This document shows, in pieces, positions 55,858 to 64,000 of a stretch of DNA of 64,000 nucleotides (its first letter is position 1; each line of letters starts with the position of its first letter). This stretch comes from Heliocidaris tuberculata (lineage: Eukaryota; Echinodermata; Echinoidea; Camarodonta; Echinometridae), in assembly GCA_025618425.1 (NCBI GenBank), contig CM046838.1:5577715-5641714 (forward strand), in the 5' to 3' direction. The notes beneath the pieces were generated by a model. That model ran no database searches and was not told the DNA's origin. It saw nothing but the letters and a program-made list of their open reading frames with translations. Position numbers and translations under genes: made by a program.

Positions 55858-58800
55858 GTAAGTGCTCACCTTTTGATATCACACTTTACAATCTAATATG
55901 TATCTCTGTTGAGCACAAGATTAAACTTTTGGACAAAGCCACCTAGAATATGAGTTGTTTTTTAGTAAAAGGAGAAAAGCTTAAGAACTAGATCTGAAAA
56001 TTTTTGAGAGAAAGTAGTATTTTAAAAAATTGTAAAGGAATATTAAATCTATGAATGTTTTGAAGTCATAGAGATGTCCTGTGAGGGTAATATGCTCTCT
56101 ATTCTCAAATATTTGGCAAGTGATATACAATTTATGAAATCACAATCACATGGTTTTCATGACTTTCAAAAATTCATTATATGTCAGATTTTTCTTGAAC
56201 TTTGCATTTTATTAGTTCATCTTAATGCTTTTCTATTAAAACCAACTTATAATTAGGGTGGAGTTTTCATTTGAGCCTAATATTGCTATCAACCACAAAC
56301 TTAAAGGTAGTGTTTGATTTGAAAATCAACTAAGTCAAAAGTATTTAAAAAAAAAACAAATCCTTGACTATAATCAGGGAAAAGGATTCCATATCTGCAT
56401 CCTATGATTATACAAGAGATTACACTCATTTTCCATGGAGCCTTAGCCTGAGTTATTTCAGGCTTAGTATTCAATCGGTTCAAATGAATTAAACAACTAG
56501 CGGTATATGCGCATTATTTCACTGCTTAGATGAGATTTTATATGAAGGTCTGTGGAAATCAATGACTCTACCTTTAAGATGCAGGCACTGATCTCTGCTT
56601 TACATGTATACAGTTTTCTTTCAACGTTTTCTTCGCTTCACATTTGTATTCACTCTCTAACTTTTTTCTTTGTCATTTTCTCTTTTTTTCACATTTGGGA
56701 ACATCATATATTACTCAGAGTTATAAAGCTTTTGATTGTTTTGTAATTATCTATGGTTACTTTGAACTAAAGGCAATAACATGTAGCAACATGATATTCC
56801 ATGTTCTTAATAGCTTTCTGCAGGGGTTGTCGCAAAATAGAAGAGAATATCAATCCTTTTAGACATTTATAATTGATGTGAATTGATAATTATTATTAAA
56901 GTGTTTTCAACATGCTTCTACATTTAAGTGTGGAAAAACATGTGAGACCTTCATGTACATGTACAAGTATGTATGCATGTAAACTTTGATACAATGCAGG
57001 ATCACAAGAATTTTCTTCTCTTTTTCAAATCCCGGTAGTTATATGTTGTGTCACTAGCATACATTATCTGTATTGATTGTATTTTGAACTGTAAGAAGTA
57101 CAAATTTTAATCATGGTATCAGCGATTTCTGGTTTCTGACTCTGCACTCGCAGTCTGTTTCAAAATTGTTGGCGATACATATACTTAGTAAGTGCATCAT
57201 ATAGGCATTGTATATTATGCACTTTATAATTGAATTTATCAGTTTTTTTTAATGAATAATTTTGATCCTACCTTGGTGTTGATTTCCTTTCTCGAAAAAA
57301 GAAACACCTTTTTTTTTCTGATTCACATTTTTTTTCTGATTTCAGTACTGCGACTGTATATCAGTACTTACATGTCTTTATGTGCTATATATCAATGTCA
57401 TGTAGCTTTGTATGATAGAAAGCTAATTAGCATGTAATTAACAGTTATGGACAGTAGAAAGTAACACTATAACACAGGTTTAGTACTGCAATAGATGTTA
57501 CTACATGTACCTGTACTTAAGTAGTAAAGGTAAAAATGACCATTGCATGGGTAATGAGATCTTAACGCTGAAAATATTGTGCATGAGTCTTCCTTATATT
57601 GATCAATATATTGTACTTAAAGGCATTGATTAACTTTGCCCAGGATTGAAAAAAAAAAATCACTGTTCCAGCTAATGTTGTAATCATAATTGCAAACCTT
57701 TAGCTCAGACAGGAATCGCCTGAGTTTTATAAGCTGATCGGGCGTTTATATATCAAGATATTTACGATTGAACATTGATGTCGGGATAGAGTACCACCGA
57801 ACCCTAAAGAACTCTTACGGTTGGCATATCTCGCTCTATCACAGAATACCGTACGGGCTGGAAACCCGCTCTGAAATCGCCAAGCGCTGGTGCTTGGTTT
57901 TTGTGACTGCAGCGCAGCGAAGAAGCCGAGCGACTTGCGCTAGCGATTGATCGCGATTTTCTCTTTTTTAGGATAGTAAACGGGTTCCATTTTCTCTCAT
58001 ACTTTCACATATCCTTAATGATATATGTAGTTAGAGGACTGCACACAATTCACTGGCATTTGAGCTGATTTTACAATTTTTCACAAAGTTAATCAATCAC
58101 TTTAAGATAGAAAATATTCCAGTTTAGTGCATTTATATTACTAACAAGAGTGATAAACACGTCCATACCCTCATACATCCCAAAACCCAAAGACCTGGTC
58201 CGGTCTGGCTCGTTAACTTTTTAAAATCCCTCCTGGGTTCCAGACAGGTCTGGTAACCCGTTAAGGAATACAGTTACATCTATCATTCAAAATTGTCATA
58301 CCAATAAATGTCTGTTCTTTTACTTAGAAGGCTTTGAGACACATGTCACAATGATTCTTGGCAGATGTGTACACAAACATAAATATATTTCAAAATTCAG
58401 TTTCTGAGTGATGAAATATGACCCCATAATTTGGCTTTTTAAAACTCTTTTGTGACTGACCTCTGTTATCCAGTTCACCCGATTTGAGCTTTAGTCTGGT
58501 TCGTGTTTGGCTCGGCTCAAAACCTTCAGTCTGGCGAGTTTCAGACTGGTTCTGGTTCTGAGCTCACTGCAGGCGCTACTGTTAGCCTATACTATATGTA
58601 ACCACTAGAAATTTTAGGTGTATATTCAAGTTCTTTGAAGTCCACATTACTTGTATATTCATGTATACTAATGCCTGCTTAATCTATATTTGGTAGTAAA
58701 GATAATTAAGTAGATAAAAATACTGATTTGTATTCCCTTATAGTCAGTGAGAATGCAGAATGGACTTAATCTTAATGGGCTTTATTTCCATGTTTAGTTT

Positions 58801-59306
58801 TTCACCAGTAATTGGGGTCTGGGCTTGTTTGTACTTTGAATGCTGCATACCATGTCTGCACACATTTTATGTATTTCTATTGTTAGTCATGGTGTCATGG
58901 TACTTTTATGTTCACACATTGAGGTGTAAAGATGTTGTGAAGTGTTTTTTTTTTTTTTTTGGGGGGGGGGGGAGAGTTGCACTCACTTTTCTTCTTTTCT
59001 TTGTTTTTTAGTTTTCACTTGTTTATTCAAATTGTTGACAGTTACAGAGTCTGTTCTTTCTCCTTTACTTTTCTCGTGAAATAATTTTGATTTGTTTTTA
59101 TTCATGACTTTTTCATTTGCAAATGAAAAAGAAAAACTTGAGATACTGTTGTTTGTGTATGCTCCATTTTTTTTTTTTACACTGAGTTCTCATGACTGTA
59201 CATACTACCGATACATTAGACAAAATCATTCTTTGTAAATACCTGTGTGTTTTGATTATTGTGTACTACGTGATACTACTTGATGATACTTTGGTCATTC
59301 ATGCAG
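55858..59306 (+). other. USP24: USP24 intron 32
   Basis: 3.4-kb AT-rich intron. It holds one MITE (57617-58105), an oligo-T/G junction at 58948-58972 and otherwise nothing I recognise. I looked for a further small exon and found none with consistent phase. Confidence 0.6.
57617..58105. mobile_element. TTAA-flanked MITE, AGGCATTGATTAACTTTG termini, copy 2
   Basis: 489 bp, same orientation as 40827-41314 and nearly identical over its full length, with only scattered substitutions (for example CTAATGCTG versus CTAATGTTG). Both copies have TTAA at each end. It contains the subterminal hairpin CTTGCGCTAGCGATTGATCG. Confidence 0.85.
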
Positions 59307-59451
59307 GATATCTGGTAAAGAATCCAGGGTGGCAGCCTTTGAGTTACTGGTTGTACTGTGCGAGGGTTGTGCATACAATCTACAGAGGGTGGCATCACAG
59401 CTAATTAATATGCATCATCAACTGGACCCTTCCATTGCCAAAGAGTGGGAG
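59307..59451 (+). CDS. USP24: USP24 exon 33
   Basis: 145 nt, phase 2 in and 0 out. Residues about 1605-1653: ESRVAAFELLVVLCEGCAYN, then QLINMHHQLDPSIAKEWE. SRxAAFELLVxLCxGC immediately precedes the catalytic domain in USP24. Confidence 0.94.
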
Positions 59452-59833
59452 GTAAGTCTTGATGAATAAATGTGAGGGAGAGGTTTAAGGCGGGAGAGAG
59501 TCTAAAGCTACAAATTTAATACTGCTGGATAGAATATTTCTAGAAAAAAAGGTGTTTTGACTATGCAAAGGGATAAAAGATTAACATGACTTGATGATGT
59601 AATGAAATAAGTATCAAGTTTCTTTGTATTATTTTTACTATGATGATTTCAATATGAAAAGCTATAGTGTTCTTGTGTTCAATGCTCATCTTTTATAAAG
59701 TATGGAATAAAATGCTGTTTTACATCATTTTACTTAAATAAATTCTGCTGAAAACAACACCAAACAGTCTTGCATTGGCAAGATTTTGTTGTATACTTGG
59801 ATAAATAAGATTCCTTTTTGTTGCTTCTTGTAG

Positions 59834-59950
59834 TTCTTACCACCTGTAGAAGGTAGGATGACGAAGTATGTTGGTCTGAAGAACGGAGGCGCTACATGCT
59901 ACATGAACTCTGTCATCCAGCAGCTCTATATGACTCCTGGCATCAGAGAG
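59834..59950 (+). CDS. USP24: USP24 exon 34: catalytic Cys box
   Basis: 117 nt, phase 0 both ends. Residues 1654-1692. Contains the USP Cys box [20 protein letters not shown]. The nucleophile Cys codon is TGC at 59897-59899 (residue 1675, or 1658 if exon 32 is skipped). The oxyanion-side Asn and the GLxNxGxTCYMNS pattern are intact, so the enzyme is predicted to be active. Confidence 0.97.
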
Positions 59951-60150
59951 GTTAGTAGTTTGGGATTAGTGTGATGATGAGGATTACTTGATATGATTTG
60001 GGCTACATTGTAAGGAAGGAGTAGGATGGTCATGATGGTGATGAGAAAGGGTAGGAAGAGAAGGAAGGTGAAGATTGTTGAGGAGAATTTGCATAAATTA
60101 TTTGCAATATGTCATGTTTGTATTTCTCACACTTTGTATTGGTTTAAACT

Positions 60151-60363
60151 ATTACTGTAAAACCAGAAATGTTCGCAACATGAAACTTTCGTGATTTCTT
60201 AACAACAGCCATTTTCACAGAAAGAAACTTTCTCGAATTGCAAAATTGAGTGTTGTGCCAGTTGTAATTTAATAATTTCGCAGCATGAAACTTTCGCGAG
60301 TCTAAACTCGTGAAATTCGAGAACATTAAATGCACTCAAAAGTTTGTGGTTTTACAGTAAATT
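60151..60363. repeat. TACTGTAAAACCA-family element, best copy
   Basis: ATTACTGTAAAACCAGAAAT at the left and TTTGTGGTTTTACAGTAAAT at the right are inverted termini. Inside are several CATGAAACTTTCGCGA-type units. About 210 bp, in intron 34. Confidence 0.75.
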
Positions 60364-60628
60364 ACAAGCAGTATGACTGCATTGTAACTCAAATTACAAT
60401 AAGGTGTTTTGCTGATTTAAAGTTCAATTGTTCAAGATAAATGGTGCTGAAACAGGAGTAATATTGCAGTTGTATGTGGCAATTAGCAGTACAGTACCTT
60501 GTGCCTTGAGCACACTACTGGTAGTTGTGTAGATTTCATGCACAATACACTAAATATTTTGTTATTATTATTGTTATTGTCATTAACATCTTTCCATTAA
60601 TTCCCCTCCTTTGTGATGTACTCCACAG

Positions 60629-60856
60629 GGTATCCTTGCCGGCCACACCCCAGAGAAAGAGAAGGGAGAGGACAGCATCTTCTACCAGATGCAGAATGTC
60701 TTTGGTCATCTGCTGGAGAGTAAGCTACAGTACTATGAGCCAGAGAGGTTCTGGCAGGTCTTCAAGTTCTGGGGAGAACCAGTCAACATCCGGGAACAAC
60801 AAGATGCCTTTGATTTCTTCACTATACTCACTGATCAGCTGGATGAGTACCTTAAG
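60629..60856 (+). CDS. USP24: USP24 exon 35: catalytic domain, QQDAFDFF motif
   Basis: 228 nt, phase 0 both ends. Residues 1693-1768: SIFYQMQNVFGHLLESKLQY, FWQVFKFWGEPVN and REQQDAFDFFTILTDQLDE. The QQDAxEFF box is one of the defining USP motifs; here it reads QQDAFDFF. Confidence 0.97.
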
Positions 60857-61581
60857 GTTAGTGCTTACACACAGGCATGTGAATTTCATCATTGGACTCT
60901 ATATGAATGTAGCAAGTGATGGGAAAACACACTCTTAAATCTGCTTGTTTGGAAGGTAATATTAATCCAAAATGATTGCGATCTTCTCTGAGACAACAGA
61001 ACACTACCAGAACAATTCCAGAAACCACTGGTGCGAACTTCCAAATGCAAAGGAATTACATTCTTTCTTTCACCAAATACAAACTAAATTTAATTTCTGT
61101 TAAAGAAAGTCTCTGTAATTTTCATATAGTTAAATGACTCACATTTTTTTAGTGAATTGTTCAATTAATACTAATCACTGTCTCATCAATTTAGTTTCTG
61201 TCTTAGATGTCAGATTTTTTTTCAGCATCATTTTATTCATCAAACTTGCATAACAAAGGAGACATAATATAGCCCAGGTCACAACCAAATTACTGGTAGA
61301 TGCAGGGCGTAAAAAGAAGACACCTTGAACTAAAGTACTGCGTAGGGAATATTAATATTTTAGATTCATATGGAAACATTTTGATAAAGGAATCGATTGC
61401 CATATAGAAAAAATAGTATCTTTATGTCATAAAAATACAAGGAAAGTAACGATTATCATACATGTATAGACTGTGCTACTCCTTCTCCCTCCTCCGCCCC
61501 AGTTAATTCGTCTTTAACTGATAAGTGATATAAAGAGAAAACGCTACTTATGACACACTGTTATTATTGTTAATCTTTCAG

Positions 61582-61664
61582 CAATCTGGTCAGAAGGAGG
61601 TGATGAAGCCAAAATTCCAAGGTCTTTATCTCAATCAGATGATATGCCAAGACTGCCCTCATAG
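61582..61664 (+). CDS. USP24: USP24 exon 36: zinc finger, first CxxC
   Basis: 83 nt, phase 0 in and 2 out. Residues 1769 to about 1796: FQGLYLNQMICQDCPH. Cys1790 and Cys1793 are the first zinc-binding pair of the USP finger. Confidence 0.96.
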
Positions 61665-62284
61665 GTAAGAAATGAGGCAGGAGAAGTGAATTTTAACAAG
61701 CTATAAGTAGGAGGTGGCTGTTTGTCAGAATTGAGAAAAAATTAACAAAAAACCCACTGATTTTTTACTGTTGATTATATATGTTCATGTATCAGGCAAA
61801 CCCAATTACTTCAAAATCGAGCAAGATATTAATTTGAGATTTTAATATTGTGTAGAGATATCAACCTTGTAAAAATAATAATGAAACCCACCAAAATTTC
61901 TCTTGATTTTTGTTGTAAGAATGAATAGATTTCAGGGTTTTGTAGTCATTTGAGGCATCTGTTTGTCAAGAATTCTTCATTAGTAATTTAATTTAATTTT
62001 ACTTTCAATTTTCCATGTTATAAAAGATAATTATGTTAATGTTATATTTATTCTTGGGAACCTACACAAACAAGCTATGCTTTCCAGTAGGTTCCTTTTT
62101 CATTTCATGATTTTGTACTTTGTAAATCATATTTTTTTGTATTTGGAAAAAAATGAAATGAAATAAAATCTTGCATCGATCAAATCAATTTCTCTGGGTA
62201 TGATTGTATGATATATATTTAATTGTTTGTACGTTGTGTATTCTATTATTGAACCTTATTATTGATTGCCATTCACTCTTGCAG

Positions 62285-62423
62285 GAAGGAAAGAGAAGAA
62301 GAATTCTTTGCCCTCAACCTGACGGTGAAGTCTAACAATCTCAATGATTCTCTAGAGCAGTTTGTTAGGGGAGAGATGCTAGAAGGAGAGAATGCCTATC
62401 TATGTGAAGAGTGCAATGAAAAG
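62285..62423 (+). CDS. USP24: USP24 exon 37: zinc finger, second CxxC
   Basis: 139 nt, phase 2 in and 0 out. Residues about 1796-1842: EEEFFALNLTVKSNNLNDSL, FVRGEMLEGENAYLCEEC. Cys1836 and Cys1839 complete the four-cysteine zinc site. Confidence 0.96.
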
Positions 62424-62930
62424 GTAAAGCATGGCTACATTCTCTCACTGTAGACCAGTTCCTCTTAACTCAGGCATTGTGACTATAAAGGACTTTAAAG
62501 GTACTTCATCCCTTCTGCAGACTTACAAAAAATTTGGCGAAACTGTACACAGGTTTAGAAGACATCCTGTAGATACTGCCTATGAAATTTCAAGGTCACA
62601 AGTTCTATAACTCTTTTGCAAGAAACAAAAATCTTGCTTTTGTCACAGAGGGAGCTATTCAGAAATCGGTGCTGGTACATGTACTAGTAACGGTCAAAAA
62701 ATAATTTTATTTTTAGTAAAAAAAAAAATAAAGTGTTACCAAATTGTTGTTATTACATGTACTTACTTAAAAGCAAATTATAATCCTTTTCACATCTGTA
62801 CAAGTTTCCCAATTATCATTCTTTTAATTTAGGGCTGCAAAGGGATGAAGCAGTTTTATGGTGGTAATGAATGGGTAAATTCTATGTACAATTACACAGG
62901 GATAATGCCACAGACCGAAAATTGCATGTT

Positions 62931-62953
62931 GGGGGGGGGGGGGGGGGGGGGGG
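62931..62953. repeat. G23 homopolymer
   Basis: Uninterrupted run of 23 G in intron 37. It could form G-quadruplex structure and is a likely site of assembly or length variation. Confidence 0.95.
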
Positions 62954-63100
62954 AGGTAACAGCACTGACAAGCAATGTCAGAGAGGGGTCGTCGAGCCAA
63001 AAAAGGTAAAGAAACATTGCTGCAGATCATGAAATTTTTTGCTCAATTTTTGCTTCAGTACACTGTTCAGTGGTGATTAAATTGAATGTTTATAAAGAAA

Positions 63101-63432
63101 ATAAAACATCAAAATTGATATGTATGTGGGACCTAAAACTTGAGGTATCTGTGACTGATTTCATGGTGAATCATGTGACAGAATATTTCTTTTTGGCCAA
63201 ATGAAAGAAATGTCTATTTTTGTATTTACATGTACTTAGTTGAACTGAATGATTATCTGAACTATTATAAAACATCAAAATTGATATGTATGTGGGACCT
63301 AAAACTTGAGGTATCTGTGATTGATTTCATGGTGAATCATGTGACAGAATATTTCTTTTTGGCCAAATGAAAGAAATGTCTATTTTTGTATTTACATGTA
63401 CTTAGTTGAACTGAATGATTATCTGAACTATT
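63101..63432 (+). repeat. Tandem duplication (period 166 bp) directly before exon 38
   Basis: Two almost identical 166-bp copies beginning ATAAAACATCAAAATTGATA and ending GATTATCTGAACTATT. The only difference I saw is GTGACTGAT versus GTGATTGAT. The second copy ends about 27 bp before exon 38. Confidence 0.93.
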
Positions 63433-63459
63433 ATTTATTGTGGTTTTTAAATTGAACAG

Positions 63460-63579
63460 AGAAACACAATCAAGAGGACATGTATTAAGACACTGCCACC
63501 TGTATTAGTGATTCAGCTGAAGAGGTTTGGTTATGACTGGGAGGCAGGAAGAGCTCTCAAGTTTGATGACTATTTCAAG
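63460..63579 (+). CDS. USP24: USP24 exon 38: QLKRF motif
   Basis: 120 nt, phase 0 both ends. Residues 1843-1882: [20 protein letters not shown] then [11 protein letters not shown]. [16 protein letters not shown] is a canonical USP core strand. Confidence 0.97.
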
Positions 63580-63598
63580 GTAAGATACATGCTGTGAT

Positions 63599-63815
63599 AA
63601 CTAGTAGATATGGTGATGATGATCACTTTGGTGGTGGTTATGATGATGACAATGATGATGGTGATAATGATTATGATGATGATGATGGACGAGGATGATG
63701 ATGAAGGATGATGATGATTATGATGATAATGATGAACATCATTATCATTGATGAGGAGGAGGATTATTATGATGATGTTGAAGACAAGGACGATTATTGG
63801 TGATAATGATGACAA
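63599..63815. repeat. GAT-rich trinucleotide repeat
   Basis: Degenerate (GAT)n/(ATG)n array in intron 38. The long minus-strand ORF across it (runs of Ile and His) and the shorter plus-strand ORF are translations of the repeat and not genes. Confidence 0.9.
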
Positions 63816-63985
63816 TAAATTGACAATTCCATGGACCTTTGCACCCTCTACCATTTTCTTGTGGGGGGGGGGTGGAGAGGGGGAGGGGAAGGGAGCAGGG
63901 GGTGAGATATTGCTGGCTAAAATTCTCTGTATGTATGTGGCAAATTTGAAGCGACTCAAGAAATAATTACCTCCTCTTGTATCAG

Positions 63986-64000
63986 TTTCCCTGGGTGTTG
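63986..64000 (+). CDS. USP24: USP24 exon 39, 5' part only (cut by window end)
   Basis: After CTCCTCTTGTATCAG the last 15 bases read FPWVL in phase 0. Vertebrate USP24 continues after the equivalent DDYFK with FPW, so the position and frame fit. The His box lies further downstream. Confidence 0.85.

Larger units (their letters stand above)
27072..64000 (+). other. USP24: USP24 gene body (39 coding exons seen, 3' end outside window)
   Basis: Large ubiquitin C-terminal hydrolase (peptidase family C19) that removes ubiquitin from protein substrates. The 39 exons listed below join with every phase in agreement into 1887 codons without a stop. The order is UBA domain, PPxY motif, a long helical-repeat-type region, ubiquitin-like domain, acidic/serine-rich linker and catalytic domain start. 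The catalytic Cys falls at about residue 1675; in human USP24 (2620 residues) it is Cys1698, so length and layout agree well. The catalytic His and about 700 C-terminal residues must lie downstream. All introns are GT-AG. Intron 1 is the longest (5.4 kb). Introns not mentioned elsewhere hold nothing I could identify. Confidence 0.95.

Noticed and set aside
63570..63966. 129-codon minus-strand ORF and its plus-strand shadow
   Set aside because: Poly-Ile/His translation of a GAT repeat inside USP24 intron 38.

Overview
The window looks like invertebrate nuclear DNA, most likely from an echinoderm and probably a sea urchin. It has short, phase-consistent exons with GT-AG introns, AT-rich non-coding DNA, many palindromic MITE-like repeats, long CT and poly-G/C tracts, frequent ACATGTA words, and foldback elements whose arms are short tandem repeats, like the TU family known from sea urchins. 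The species assignment is inference. There is no sign of operons, CRISPR arrays or other bacterial features.

Right half (about 26.9-64 kb, + strand): one very large gene, the orthologue of the deubiquitinase USP24. I could trace 39 coding exons (27072 to the window edge). Every exon-exon phase agrees, and the conceptual product so far is 1887 residues. It has an N-terminal UBA domain, a PPxY motif, a long helical-repeat-type scaffold, an internal ubiquitin-like domain (exons 18-20), and the first part of the C19 peptidase domain: the Cys box at about residue 1675, the QQDAFDFF motif, a CxxC...CxxC zinc finger and the QLKRF motif. The catalytic His box and the C-terminus lie beyond position 64000.

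Left half (1-26.9 kb): mostly non-coding. A convincing minus-strand first coding exon (18529-18625) encodes a signal peptide and ends at a perfect GTAAGT donor, so a secreted or membrane protein gene is transcribed leftwards, divergently from USP24. A possible later exon of that gene, or of another minus-strand gene, lies at 1206-1306. From 20.9 to 24.9 kb there is a TU-like foldback complex, and at 25.9-26.7 kb a 5'-truncated non-LTR retrotransposon tail.

The most unusual feature is at USP24 exon 31. The intron-exon boundary is present seven times in perfect 100-bp register (53781-54390). Each copy carries an acceptor immediately followed by a donor-like GTGAGA, and only the last copy leads into a full exon. 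Decayed copies of exon edges also sit beside exons 3, 18 and 24, and tandem duplications lie directly upstream of exons 9 and 38. Local duplication of splice-site-bearing DNA seems to recur in this gene.
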